Below, piece by piece: positions 1 through 11,832 of a DNA stretch of 64,000 nt; within the stretch, counting starts at the first letter, position 1, and every line of letters starts with the position of its first letter. The stretch lies in NCBI RefSeq assembly GCF_030272615.1, contig NW_026729182.1:93001-157000 (forward strand). The letters are read 5' to 3'. The notes beneath the pieces are model-generated. The model saw only the letters and a program-made list of their open reading frames with translations, searched no databases and was not told the origin of the DNA. Origin of the DNA: Cryptomeria japonica. Its lineage: Eukaryota; Streptophyta; Pinopsida; Cupressales; Cupressaceae. A program made the position numbers and the translations under genes.

Positions 1-1082
1 TACGGTGAAGCAGGGGAGGTCTTAGATTGTTTCCTTGCAGAAACCCTTCTTGGCACTGATGCAGCTGCAGGAGGTGTTCCGGTAGCTTTCCTCTTCCTTA
101 TTTGTTCAGAGGGCTTTGCCCTACTAGAAGATGACGGTGAACTAGTAATAGCAACAGGTGTTGTTGTAGGAGAAACAGCTATAAGGGAAGGTGCTACAGG
201 AGAAGGGCATTGCCTTTTCTGAGAACGAGGGTCAGATTTTGGGGACCCTTCTGCCTTTGTTTTTCCCTTCTCTCTCCTAGTGGCAGACCTAGTTTGTACC
301 CTAGCAGAGGATTCAGGTGCGAAAGCTATAGGACCAGGTGCTACAGGAGTAGGTGACCCTTGCCCTGTTTTACTGGTAGATGCAATTTCTTTCTTCTTTT
401 TCTGAGGCCGTGGGGTAAGTACCCTAGGGGGTTGTGGGATTTGCAAACTCTTTTGGGCAACAAATTGTTGCCAGGAGAGAGGTGAGACATCCCTCAAAGA
501 GCGCTCAATCAGTAATTTAATAAGGCCATGATGAGCGACAGAATTATCTTTCCCCTATTGAGTTCCATCGGCACTTTGTTCTAAAAATTTTAACAAGAAA
601 TTCGGAACATTTATAACTAACCCATGCCTCATATGGCTCTATAATTTAAAATGATGAGAATGCAGATAGGAAAAACGGCCTTCACAGGTCAAATACCTGA
701 TTATGTAAGTAGCATACTCTGAATAAGGAGGAGGCAACGATACGCACTTGCATCCCTGCTTGGAGACTTCCAGAGGTCCATCAGTAGGCATTGAAAACTC
801 AGCCCTTGCAGCTGCAGCGTCTGAAGAAAAGTTTTCTCCAACAGCTGGAAGCCCAGTTACTTCAGCAATTCTGTTTTCGGTTGCAACAACCGTTAGACCC
901 CATACGGTGGCTTCCCCTTCAGAAAGGGTTCTCAAAAATTCTCCAGTAGCCTCCTCATCAAAATCATTTAAGCTCAAGAAATAATTTAACCACCCATAGA
1001 GGCTGAATGCGTGGACTATTTGCGGATTTTGCAATAACATTTCATGAACTACAGGCTCATGTCGCACCAACTGACCACCCAT
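1..1082 (-). pseudogene. extra 3' ORF of the Athila-like element
   Basis: The frame opens with ATG at 1082 and stays readable to the window edge, about 360 codons, with only two in-frame stops (639-641 and near 550). The N-terminal half carries the pattern IAEVTGLP followed by GRFSYLHSHHFKL. The C-terminal half is rich in Ser, Pro, Lys and Arg, with runs such as RPQKKKKE and PSEQIRKRKA, suggesting a basic, disordered tail. It occupies the position where Athila elements carry an env-like ORF, but I see no signal peptide or membrane segment. The same pattern occurs in the third ORFs of both LINEs in this window (11182-9652 and 25335-24720). It may be related to the 'putative plant transposon protein' families. 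Function unknown. Confidence 0.7.
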
Positions 1083-1815
1083 GTTTGTAGTTTTCCTTTA
1101 GCTGAACTCAATTCCTTGCTGAAGATTCAAATTCTCTGTTTCCCTTTCAGCTCTGTTTTTTCTTCTTTCGTGCCGTCACATTTCTTTCTTTTTCCAAAAA
1201 TGAACTTTTTGAACAAGCAGTCTTAATCGTAATTATGGAATAAAGAAGGACATGCGATCATATTTGGAAAGTACCAGAAAAGTATTAAAGAAAGATTATT
1301 TTGCAGTTATGGCAGCGGTGAAAAGACAGATTTTAAAAGATGGATTACCCCGCCCCTACTTAAAGTATGACATGTGTCCTCACATGTCGTAAAGAACAGG
1401 TAGAGATTTGGGTAATAATGACCGGTACATGCATAGCAGTAAATGAATAGAATGAAACAAATCAAATATGCAATAAGAAAAGATATGGTGTACCTTTGAT
1501 AATTGCACGTACATGTGAAGAAAGATGACGACATCTGCATGAATTGACAAGTGGGAAAGATATCTTAATTAAGGTTGATGCGGATGGATGACGTGGATGG
1601 GTGAGATGGGCGGATGAAATGAATAGATAGAATGGATGGACGGAAGATAAAGAAGTGAAATGGGGGCGATAAATGAGAATGGAGAAAAAGGGGTTTCCTT
1701 TTTAAAAAGAAAACCTTTATTATGGGCATGCTTTTTTTGAAAATTACGGTAATGCTGCAGGAGAAAGGCTAAAGCCTTCAGCTGCAGGAAGAGTAGCAGG
1801 AGGAACCTGAACAAA
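1083..1815. other. spacer between integrase and the 3' ORF
   Basis: I see no coding region here. It holds a GATG/GGATG-rich stretch at about 1577-1660. It is part of the retroelement, between the end of pol and its extra ORF. Confidence 0.5.
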
Positions 1816-3179
1816 TTACTGCATGAATTCTTCCTTGGAGACTGTTTTGTGGTACAACCGGAGTCGGTGGCCATTCACTAGCAATTTGAAGCGGACTGGG
1901 TCTATTGTTATCAACTGCACAGCTACATTGTCAAACACATTTTCAACTTCATAGGGGCCAAGCCAGCGTGTTGTGAGCTTACCTTGGTTTTCTTGATATC
2001 TGGAATCATATAACAGAGCCCAATCTCCAGCAGAAAATTTCCTGGTTTTGATGTGCTGATCATGCCATTTCTTCCTTTGCTGTTGGATTGCTTCTGTATG
2101 CTATAGGGCGGCTTTTCTTGTTTCGTCCAAAGTATTTAGCTATAGGAGACGGTCCTTCTGTGTTTCAGATATGTCTATATTGAGTTCAAGAGCTGTCCTC
2201 AAAGTTTTGTGTTCAAATTCTATGGGTAACATGGCTGTTTTCCAATAAAGTAGCTCAAAAGGTGTAAACCCAGTTGTTGTTTTCCATGTAGTTCTATAAG
2301 CCCAAACTGCTTCAGGAAGTCTATTGCTTCAATCCTTTCTATGGATCTGCACTATCTTTGTGAGTATTGCCTCAATTTTTCTGTTTGTTACCTCTGCCTG
2401 ACCATTGGCTTGAGGGTGATAAGGGCTGGACTTCCTATGTTTGATATTATAGTAATTCATTAGTGCAGTGATCAGATTTGACGTAAACTAAGCTCCTTGA
2501 TCGGTTACAAGCTCTCTGGGAACTCCAAATCTTGTGAAAATTTGTTCATACAGAAACTTAGCAACTTTGTTATCTTGGGCATGAGTCATAGCTGTTACCT
2601 CGACCCATTTTGTTACATAGTCTGTGCAAACTAGAATGTATGACTTTCCATTGGATGGTGGATCAATTGGCCCTACAAAATCCATCCCCCCTTTATCAAA
2701 AGGGGTGACTATTATCTGCGGATATAGTGGCATTTCATCAGACTTAGTTGGTCTTCCCATACGCTGACATCTGTCACATTTTCTTGTGTAGGTCATAGCA
2801 TCCTTATGTAATGTTGGCCAGTAGTACCCTGTTGTAAGAACTTTCATTGATGTTCTTTTTGCTGCAAAATGTCCTCCACATGGTTCGTCATGGCAAGCAT
2901 GCAATATGTTGTAAGTTTCATCTTCTCTTACACATCTTCGCATTACTTGATCAGGTCCAGTATAAAACAAACTATTTGCAATCCAGGAAAAGTGAAAACG
3001 TTTCTCTATTAACAATTTCTTGTCTTTTGGAGAAAAGTGGTCTGGTATTCTATTTGCTGCTAGATAATTGGCAATGTCTGCATACCAGGGTATATGTGCA
3101 GTGATGGAAAATAAGTGTTCATCTGGGAACCTATCATCAATGATCTCATGTTCAACAGGTGCAGCTGATTGAAGTCTTG
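1816..3179 (-). pseudogene. integrase of the Athila-like element
   Basis: Integrase inserts the cDNA copy into the genome. The zinc-binding HHCC part is visible (HACHDEPCGGHF ... CDRCQR), followed by the catalytic core with all three acidic residues in context: GMDFVGP, VTDQGA, and the E of HPQANGQAEVTN. A C-terminal part with WLGPYEV and LLVNGHRLRLYHK ends at a stop at 1816-1818. In-frame stops at 2488 (TAG), 2329 (TGA where TGG is expected), 2140 (TAG) and 2101 (TAG) inactivate it. It is in the same frame as the upstream RT and protease, so no indel has occurred in pol. It is a dead copy. Confidence 0.88.
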
Positions 3180-4476
3180 ATAAAAAGTTAGCTACAACAT
3201 TGGCTCTCCCTGGTTTGTCAATTATGGAAATGTCAAACTCTTGTAACAACAGGAGCCAACATGCCAACCTACTAGAGATGTCAGGTTTGTTCATAAGATA
3301 CTTGATTGCTGCATGGTCAGTATGGATGAATATCTAATAACCTATGACATAATGCCTAAATTTATTCAAAGCATACACTACTGCAAGCAACTCCTTTTCT
3401 GTGACAGTATAGTTGAGCTTAGGACCTTGAAGGTTCTTGCTGATAAAGTAAATAGCATGTTCAACTGAATTTTCTTTTTGATTCAGAATTGCTCCTATGC
3501 CAAAGTCAGAAGCATCAGCATGTATGTGAAAAGACAAATTCCATTTTGGACTTTGAAGAACAGGGGCTTTAGTAAGCAAGTCCTTTAGTTGTAGGAAGGA
3601 TTTTTCACAGGCCTCTGTCCACTCAAATTGGGAATCTTTTGTTAACAAAGCATAAAGTGGACTGACAATTTTACTGAAGTCTTTTATAAACCTTCTATAA
3701 TACCCTGCATGACCAAGAAAACTTCTGACATCTTTCTGTTTTGCAGGAGTTTGTAAATTCTGAATTACTTCAATTTTAGTAGGGTCGACCTGAATTCCAT
3801 TCTTTGAAACATGATGACCTAGAACAATACCTTCTTCCATAATTAGAAAACACTTCTCACTGTTTAGAGACAAATTTTGCTCTCTACACCTTTTCAATAC
3901 TTTTTCTAAATTTACCAATGCTTCTTCAAATGTGACTCCATAGGCAGTGAAATCATCCATGTAAATCTTCATACATTCATGAGATATATCAGCAAAGATA
4001 CTAATTACTGCTCTCTGAAATGTTGCTGGCGCATTGCATAGGCCAAAAGGTAAGACCAAATAAGTAAATGTTCCCCATGGACAGGTAAAAGTGGTCTTAT
4101 CTTGATCTTCAGGGGCAATTTTTATCTGATTGTACCCACTGTAACTATCCAAAAAGGAAAAATATCTTTTGCCAGAGAGTGAGTCTAGTACTTGATCTAC
4201 AAAAGGTAGTGGAAAGTGATCTTTTTTAGTGGCACTGTTCAATTCTCTGTAATCTACACATACTCTCCATTTTCCACCTTTCTTGGGGATAATGACTAAT
4301 GGAGAAACCCATTGACTGTTAGAGATTGGATAAATAAAACCAGCATAACACAACTTTTGAAGCTCACTTTTAACTATTTCTTTAAGTGCTGGATTTACTC
4401 TTTTTTGAGGTTGTCTAATTGGTGAACAATCTTCTTTGATATATATCCTATGAGTACAAACTTGAGGATCTATTCC
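3180..4476 (-). pseudogene. reverse transcriptase and RNase H of the Athila-like element
   Basis: The RT fingers and palm motifs are clear: SPLVIIPKKGGKWRVCVDYR, KDHFPLPF, the catalytic IYMDDF (about 3955-3970), LGHHVSKNGI, and the connection FLGHAGYYRRFIKDF. RNase H follows with HIHADASDFGIGAIL (first Asp present), TEKELLAVVYAL and, after a TAG at 3334-3336, IFIHTDH. It copies RNA to DNA and degrades the RNA template. A TAA at 4477 separates it from protease in the same frame. Apart from these stops the domain is well preserved. Confidence 0.92.
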
Positions 4477-5742
4477 TTACATGTCCCCATATTCCCATGC
4501 AAAAGCTTTATGCTGTTCTTGTAGCATTTTTAATAGGTCAGCCTGTTGAGACTGTGACAGCTTGTTATTGATATTCAAACAATGACCTTGAGATAATTCT
4601 ATCTGCTCCGTGAGATTACTCATAGAGTCTATAGGTAATGTTTGTATCTCTTGTGGAAGCAAATTATGAAAAATTGCTGGAAGTTTAGGCAGTGAACTTT
4701 CAGAATCTGGTTGCTGCAGGAAACATTGTAAATGAGTACCATTTGGATTAGATGAACTACCCGTATCGGAGTTGTACTGTAGAATTTGAAACAACAAGGC
4801 ATCTTCACTCTGAAGTTGTGAGAATGGGTCATTTTGAATCATCATTAATTGAGCTAAAGAATTGGCTTCTTCAATTTCCTCCCCCACATTTGGCCAAACG
4901 GGTTGGGACAAATCTGGCTGAGGTCTAGCAGGCGGATACAGAGCCAATTTCTTTGTGGACTGCCCATCAGAAATGGTCATATCTCCAGAACAACATCCTA
5001 TAAAAGCATCAGCAGTTGCTAACCATGGTCTACCAAGAATAACTGGATATCCTCCTAAAGTTGTCTTAACTGATAATATTGTGAAATCAGCAGGATACTC
5101 CCAAGATTCGAGAATGACAATTACATCTTCTACTATCCCGTCAGGTTTAACTGTGGAGTTGTCTGCAAGCTGTAGAACTATGGATGCAGACCTAATGTTT
5201 AAAATGTTCAGGGAGTCCATAGTATGCTATGTCATGACATTAATGGCAGCACCTAAATCAATCAAAACATTTTTTACAACTTGGCCATTTACATTTATCT
5301 GCACTACAAGACTTCCAGGGTCAATATACTTTGGAATAACTACATTTCCCAACATTATATCAACCAATTTTCCTAGTACATGAATTGTTTGAGGATCCTT
5401 TTTCTTTCATCCAGGCTTCTTCAAACAGGCTTCTTTAATAGCTTTTCCAAAAATAGGAATATCTTTAATAGCCTGAAATAAAAGAATTTGAATTTGCACA
5501 TTTTTGAGCTGATCCATAATGTCAAAAGTGGGTTCTTCCATAGGTTTATATGCAGTACTTTGCAACCTTTGAGGAAAAGGTGGGTTGTCTTGATTTTGCA
5601 GAACAGGCTCTTTAGGAACTGTATCAGTTATGGGCATGTGCTCAGAAGGAACAACAGGTGCAATAGATTCTTCATGGGGAGAATCTGATATTTTAGTAAT
5701 CAGAGGCGGTTTTGGAGTAGGTAAAGTAGTTCCAGATCTCAA
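4477..5742 (-). pseudogene. gag C-terminal linker and retropepsin-like protease of the Athila-like element
   Basis: The segment begins with LRSGTTLPTPKP, the Leu-Arg-Ser-Gly motif that typically follows gag in Athila elements. The aspartic protease active site reads LIDLGAAINVM, so the usual D-T/S-G is D-L-G; the flap side ends in VILGRPWLATADAFIG. It would cut the polyprotein into mature proteins. Stops at 5407 (TGA) and 5227 (TAG) interrupt it, the second just after the active site. The frame runs on into RT. The end nearest RT is Gln- and Ser-rich with no recognisable domain. Confidence 0.8.
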
Positions 5743-5888
5743 ATGGATGTCATTAACGTTTAAGGCATAAGCTTGATATTAGTTAGCTTCAGCAAGATAC
5801 GCAGGCTGCTGCTGTTGCTTATTATTGGGATTGGGCAACGGTTGGGCAGGCATAGGTGTTTGTTTTGGAGGTCCAGGATTTGTGGCAG

Positions 5889-7250
5889 TTACTGCATGAG
5901 GCGGCATAAGGGCTTGTGGTTGTGGTTGTGGAAGCTGCAATAATCTAGAGGACTAGTTTTGCCATTGCTGAGGGCCTCGCCATTGGAAATTTTGCTGCCA
6001 ATTTCCTGAAGGTGGGGTCCATTGCCCTTGTATCTGCTCCATCCTCCTTGAGGGGATTGCCATTGCTGGTTCTGATAATTAGGCCAATTTGGTTGAGGTG
6101 GATTCCAGGGTGGTGGTGGTCCATATGCATGTTGCCATTGGTTATTATATCCAGAATAAGAATTACCAAAAGTTAAAGGGTCTTGAGGCATACCTTGTCT
6201 TTGGGTCCATGGTCTCCTTTGTGCAACAGAGAACACTTGATCATCATCTCCTTCTACTGGCTTGAAGTCAGTAGGTAGCTATTTGGCTTCCAAATTAGCC
6301 ACCATCTTGCATTTGCAGTCACGCTTTTTTTATCTGCAATATGGACAGAACTCAGCCAAAACTGCGTCAGCCTCCTCATGTTTCTTTCGAGCTTGCATAG
6401 TGTCCAGTTGCATAGCCATATTATTTATGATGTCTTGCTTGAAGTCAGATAGCAAATTTGTTATCTCCATTCGGGAAACTCTAGCAGAAGAAGACTTCCT
6501 TATTGTAGCATGATGACCTTGACCTTTCTTAACTATTGCTCGAGAGTAGTTAAGACATATTTTCTTTATATCATCCCAAGGCAGCTGGGTTATATCACCT
6601 CCTCCTATCAGGTCCAGGGCATCTGTACAGGTATCACTGATTCCTCTTAGAAATAGTAATTTCTGAGAGTCCTCGTTGAGAGTATGGTTTGAGTTCCTCT
6701 TTAGTGAAAACAAGAATTTGGAAATATAATCTTCCAGATTTTCATCGTCCTTCTGCTGAATTCGAAATATGTTATCACTTTTGCTGGCGCTCTTACAATA
6801 TTCCTTATACTTGTCAAGGAATGTCGTCTGCATGACCTTCCAACTATTGACGACACCTCTTCCCAGACTCATGAACCATCTGAGAGCTCCTTCCTTCAAG
6901 GTGGAAGGAAATAACTTCAGTTTATGAGCGTCTGTGTTGTAGTCATAACTGCGACAGAGGACATCAAATTCAAACAAAAAAGTTTCTGGGTCCTCTGTGA
7001 CCAGGCCATAAAACTTTGGAAGCAAAGAAGAGGGAATTCTTTTAAGATTGTCAGTATCTCCTTGGGGGACAATGGGAAACTCAAATGCAGGAGGTGGATT
7101 ATGAGGTGGATTATTTGCCATGTTTGGTTGCTGGAATAATAGAGCGAATGGATTTTCCTCAGGTTCGTTGTCAACTGGGTCAAATGGTAGTTCAATAAAC
7201 AGATTTTCAGGGAGGAACCTTCCCAAGGCGTCTCTTCTTCTTCTATGCAT
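5889..7250 (-). pseudogene. gag of the Athila-like element
   Basis: The frame opens with an ATG at 7248-7250, about 100 bases after the primer site, starting MHRRRRDALGRFLPENLF. It carries the plant retrotransposon gag domain: PKFYGLVTEDPETFLFEFD, GALRWFMSL, WKVMQTTFLDKY and LEDYISKFLFSLKR. A Pro/Trp/Gln-rich segment follows (6236-5960). I see no clear CCHC knuckle. Stops near 6330 and 6260 and a frameshift between about 5950 and 5780 separate it from the LRSG linker. Gag would form the virus-like particle. Confidence 0.85.
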
Positions 7251-7350
7251 GCAATATGATGAATAGTGGCTTGACGGATCTAGAAAATTTTACTAACAAG
7301 CTAAACTAATGCTAAAAATGACTTCTGATAAACTCCTAGTTAGATGCCAT

Positions 7351-7367
7351 CCCCGGCAATGGCGCCA
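7351..7367 (-). other. primer binding site, tRNA-Asp type
   Basis: On the minus strand this reads TGGCGCCATTGCCGGGG, which matches the complement of the plant tRNA-Asp 3' end except for one base (usually GCCGTTGCC). This is the primer type described for Athila elements. It lies a few bases after the LTR end. Confidence 0.85.
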
Positions 7368-7371
7368 AAAA

Positions 7372-8525
7372 TGGTCGCGCCCACAAAAGGATATGAAAAT
7401 CACAGTAAAACCTTCCCTGGGAATTGGGCATTCCAACAGGTGACCAATATCTCTCTCTGTAGACGTTCATTTACTTGTCAAACCAGGGGACGTATGCTTT
7501 AAATGGCACAGCAAAATATATGCACTAGGAACTCATTTTGGTCAAATCTTAGCAGAAATACATACTGGAAAGAAATTCTACCTACGCTACAGGAAGGTAA
7601 TGCAAATCTCTTTAACTCAACTATGATTTGATTAAAACAGAAATCATGATAACTACAACTGAAACACAAACTATGAACTGGCCTTATGCTGCAGGAACAG
7701 GCACAGTGATGGATTCCTTGTGCTGCAGGAGCAATGTAAATCTGAGTTTGTATAAAAACTTTAAAGATGAAAGCAAAAGGAAGCTTAATAGGAAAGAACA
7801 ACTAAGTAACTAGCTACAGATACCTACTAAGTGGGCCCCCTTAGCAAGCATCTCCTGATTATGCAGATGCTAAACTCAGAACTTCATTGAACTTTATTCA
7901 TAAAAACAGAATGATATACATTGTTTTGTTGATATGGAAACTAACAACAAACTCTCTCTCGTTAAACAAATTCTGTCTTTCATTATCATATTGATTCTTA
8001 CATGATATCTACTAATCCGATTCTATCTTATTCTAACTCTCCTCTCTCTCTTTTTCTCGCACAGGAGGAGAACTTTATTTAAAAACAGGAGAGCAACTAA
8101 CTAACTAACTCCATCAAGGAAAGACGTGGAAGTAAAATATATCCCCGAATCAAGGAACAAACTCCATAAATGAATTTATGCGTTCAACCCGATCCAGAGA
8201 GAATCTAGCGCTCCACTCTTTCCAGATTAACTATCATTAAAATTCTTTCCCATGGTTTCGGTCAAAGAGTCCTCGCCGGAGCTCCCTCAAAGCCGTGTAG
8301 GAAATGGACTTTACTGCAAGGCCGAGATCGGCTGCGCTTGACTCGATCGTTCTTCAACAAATTGCGAAACAAAAGGTAACAGGCAACAGAAAAAGGCGTA
8401 TGGCACATACATGATATCTATTCATTAATCACACATTTAAATCTACTTCATCATTCAAAAACTGTATACGATATACCAGTTATTTTAGAGAGTCAACGGG
8501 GCAATAAATGCAATCAAGTCAACAC
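7372..8525 (-). repeat. 5' LTR of the Athila-like element
   Basis: The LTR ends with CA at plus-strand 7372-7373 just before the primer site. Inside it, on the minus strand, a TATA-like TTTAAATAAAG lies near 8070-8083 and an AATAAAG polyadenylation-like signal near 7885-7893, in the right order for U3-R-U5. The upstream boundary is uncertain because the 3' LTR is not available for comparison; a TG at 8525 is one candidate. Confidence 0.55.
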
Positions 8526-9175
8526 AATGAGTTACAGGAATATAAAAGTATCTTGCTATAGGATATCCCAAAAAAGGTTTCAACAAAGTCTGAACATCCA
8601 TGAAATAATAAAAGTAAAGGCATTTAAAAGTTTATCGTAACATCCAAATTATGAGCATATTTTAAGCTCATCATTGAGTTCCCCAAATTTGGAAGGGCTC
8701 TTACAAATTTGTCTCCAAAGTCTTCATAACCATTAATGGTTAATTCAACCTTCTTGCATGGTTAGAGACTTTCTCTCTAACTTAACCCTCAACTAACCCA
8801 AGGGTCTTATCAAGAACTCATGGATTTGACCCTATTTATCCTATTAACCCTTGCACAAGAGTTTATCCCTTGGGTAAAGGCTTTATCCATTGGTTATCCA
8901 CTAACCTAACCACAACCTTACCTCCTAAGGTAACCTTCATGTCTCCTTAGGCATTTAATGCCTCTTACATCTCCTCTCAAGCCCTCTCAAGGTGACATTT
9001 GTCAACTTGAGATTCGACTGAATCGCTCAGATGGATTGATAACTTTCAATCTTAGCCCTTATTGAGATTATTCAATCTCAACCATCCATTGCCCTATTTT
9101 CCCTATAAATAGAGCCCATTCCTTCTTAAAAAAATCAAGTCTTTTGTGCATCATACTTATAATAATTTTGAGGTT
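8526..9175 (+). repeat. LTR-like fragment in plus orientation
   Basis: A C/T-rich sequence leads to CCCTATAAATAGAGCCC at 9101-9117, a strong TATA context typical of plant LTR promoters, on the opposite strand from the neighbouring Athila element. It stops where the LINE 3' end begins. No partner LTR or coding part is next to it, so it is a fragment or solo LTR. This is inference from base pattern only. Confidence 0.4.
9104..9112 (+). promoter_or_regulatory. TATA box of the plus-strand LTR fragment
   Basis: TATAAATAG in a C-rich context, about 60 bases before the junction with the LINE tail. Confidence 0.4.
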
Positions 9176-9651
9176 AAGGAGCTCTCTTTATTTTGATTAA
9201 TTAAAAACATGTGTTTGGGAAGAAGCCGAAACCTTGATTACATAGAAGGAAAAAGAAAAAGCATTAAAGTGACTAGAAATAACAGTGCCTGGACACCTAA
9301 TCAAAGATCAGATCCCAGAAAAATAAAAATAGATCATAGATAAAGAGAACAACACAAGACAACCAAAGGACAAGAAAAAGACAACACTGAGATAGCACAA
9401 AGATAGCACTGAGACAACTAGATATTTCTTATGAGTTCTTCTGCATGTACCACCATCTACTTCATATTGACCGCATAGTTCTTCATATCATCGACCTCTT
9501 TTTCCTTGATGCCCACCTGTTTCCGGGTGTCGGTCCTTGTTCTCTTTTCATGACCCATCTTCTCTGTCTTTTACTTCTCATCTTCCTTACCTTTGATCTG
9601 TTCAAATTTATTTATCAACATGTTAACATGATCAACAGTGTCCTTAAGGAT

Positions 9652-11182
9652 CTAGAAATTTTGTGCAGCAATCGTCTTCACAGTTAATTCCATCTTATCC
9701 ACCCCATTGACAAGGTCGTTCAAGTTAATTCCCAAACCTTTATCATCTCTAATTCCTTCCAGCTCCTTCACCTTCTTTTTCATTTCCAAAATTTTATTGG
9801 CCATTGCTTCAATAGCTTTAGCCTTATTAATGGTCACCATTAATTCTGACATTTTCAAAAAGAGGCTTCTCACTTATGGTTGCCCTTTTGATCATATTGA
9901 GATCAGTCTTCAATTCGCCAATTTCTTTTGCCATTTTGCTTATGACCTCACAGAAACCCTTGATACTATCATTACCTATGGTGCCTTGGCTGACATTTTG
10001 ATTGGCCCGTGTTTCATCTTCCTCCTTACCCTTGTTCTGGTACATTTTTTAAACCTCAGAGTCCTGATCAGAAGAGACAATAATCTTCCTTTTCACCTTA
10101 TTTATCCCTTTACTGGTCTTCTTGCTCCTCTGGGTTTGCTTCCCCATCCCCTTTCTTTTCTTACTCATTATGATTTTATCATCAAACGACTCCTCCTTAG
10201 ATTCTGAGAGGTCAAACTCCATAGTAGTCCCCTTGCTCTTTCCCTTGGTCTTCCCCTTGTTGCTAAAATCTTCAAACTCACCCTCAGTTTCAGAATAAAG
10301 ATTGAACCCACTATCCTCACTTTCAGTTTCATCATCCCTAATTTGTTTTCCTTTAATGATGGGTTTCTCAATAATTTTATTTTTCAACATCTTATAAACT
10401 AAAACCATTAAAATCTGGTGCAGGGCATGATCTTTTTGAGAATCCTTCTACATTTCACAAATAGTATGATCCATAGAGCATGCAAGATAGTACGAAAAAC
10501 TAACCTTATCACCATGGCAAAAGTGGTTGAGCACCATGAAGTGATGCCCATAAGCCCTTGTGAATCTCTCATCTAGAGTAATGTAGCTGATGGTAGCAAA
10601 CAACACAAACCTCCATGACCTACAAATGCGCTTAGGCGAATAGTAGGGATTGTCCGCCTTAACCAATTTTCTTCTTTCTCCATCTGTGATAGGAAACCTA
10701 TCCACGGACTTGTTAGACATACTTCTATCTCTATAGAATTTCATACCATCTTTCACCATACCCGTAGCTTCCGCAATGACATCCTCATCCACTTGCATCC
10801 TCTGGGTACCAACAAGAATCTTACCACTCTTCCAAGTTTTTATGAAGTTCTTCATGGCAGAAGGGTCTTTGCCACAAAGCCTTTCCATAAAAACATTCAA
10901 ACCCCCATCTTGAAGAATCTCCCATACATCTTTGTTTTTCTTCCAATTTGAGCAAGAAGCCGGTTCAAACCTCTTTTTATTGCCCCCCATTTTATCCTCA
11001 AATTCCCAGTTCTTCCTTATCATGGCTCTGTTATTTTGTCTGCGAGCTCTACGAAAAAACCTAACAATTTTATTGTTGCTATGCAGAGCCACCCAGAATC
11101 CGTGCCAAATAAATATGATATGATAGATAAAACAAACCTCGTTGTCGTTGTGATCAATCCTCGACAAGTGAGAATAAAGCAT
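9652..11182 (-). pseudogene. third ORF of the LINE (IAE-x-TG / YGHHF family)
   Basis: The first 244 codons are intact, starting MIRKNWEFEDKMGG within a reading frame whose first ATG is at 11180-11182. Features in order: DVWEILQDGGLNVFMERL, GKDPSAMKNF, DEDVIAEATGM, SYITLDERFTRAYGHHF, MVLNHFCHGDKVSFSYYL. A single TAG (10448-10450) is followed in the same frame by 130 codons of Lys/Glu/Ser-rich, charged sequence, then a TAA (10049-10051), then a predicted coiled coil (EVISKMAKEIGELK, ANKILEMKKKVKELEG) that crosses one frameshift near 9850. The total is about 510 residues. Its first ATG overlaps the stop of the RNase H ORF as TAATG. Homologues: Athila-like 3' ORF at 1-1082 and LINE at 24720-25335. 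Function unknown. Confidence 0.75.
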
Positions 11183-11832
11183 TAGAGATTATGATTAGTT
11201 AAGGCACGTTGTTTCATTTGGATCTGATCTAGTTCTTGCAATGACTTCACCTCACACTTGAGATTACTCTCACCATAAAAGGTAATAATTTTGTCAGAGC
11301 TACAAGCCAGGTTGGTAGGCCAGTCAACACATTTGTTAGCTTCTCTATAAGCATGTGTAAAAATACATATTTCAAAGGTTTTACTTATATCCTTCGCAGT
11401 TTCAATGGCATTGTGTATAGACCAATAAGGTGGGAAAACATTATTCAAGCAGTTAATAATGTTTAGAGAATCTCCTTCAACCCACAATTTTGTGGAGTTT
11501 GAATCTTTATCAAGAACCAACTCCTGATAAGCAGCAATGGCCTCCGCAACATGATTGGTTTGGTGACCTATAGGAATACATTTAATAGCTTTACATATTC
11601 CCCCTTCATCTCTTAATACCATAGCACACCCTACCTTACCAGGATTACCCTTGGAAGCACCATCAATATTGATTTTCATCCATCCTTGAGGAGGGCCTTC
11701 CCATCTCACCTCGTCTCTAGGATTAACATATATGGTTTCACTCCCCTTTAATCTCCAATTCTTAAAAATGATTTTATCCCCTTGATCTTTAGGATTCATT
11801 ATTCCACCTGTTATGTAGAGATTCTCCACCAT
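11182..11832 (-). pseudogene. RNase H domain of the LINE
   Basis: A plant LINE-type RNase H: MKINIDGASKGNPGKVGCAM holds the first catalytic Asp, HVAEAIAAYQELVL the Glu, WVEGDSLNIINCL the second Asp, and HAYREANKCVDWPTNLA the His/Asn-Asp end. All key residues appear present and the 216-codon frame is open. It is normally fused to RT, but here a frame change near 11830 separates it from the zinc-binding part. Its stop TAA overlaps the next ATG by one base. Confidence 0.88.

Larger units (their letters stand above)
1..8525 (-). mobile_element. Athila-like Ty3 LTR retrotransposon, 3' end outside window
   Basis: Read on the minus strand the order is LTR, primer binding site, gag, protease, reverse transcriptase, RNase H, integrase, extra 3' ORF, which is the Ty3 (Metaviridae) domain order. 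The primer site matches the 3' end of plant tRNA-Asp, as in Athila elements, and the RT sequence (KDHFPLPF, DQDKTTFTCPWGTF, GLCNAPATFQ) is of the Athila type. The 3' LTR is not in the window, so the element runs past position 1. The whole protease-to-integrase region from 5742 down to 1816 stays in one frame and is interrupted only by stop codons. The 8525 boundary is a guess based on a TG-type end; the 7372 LTR boundary is better supported. Lineage is inference from motifs. Confidence 0.85.

Noticed and set aside
4955-5383. 142-codon plus-strand frame
   Set aside because: Antisense to the Athila-like protease; no similarity of its own.
9445-10207. Leu/Phe-rich plus-strand frames that look like membrane proteins
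   Set aside because: They are the complement of the Lys/Glu-rich LINE third ORF.
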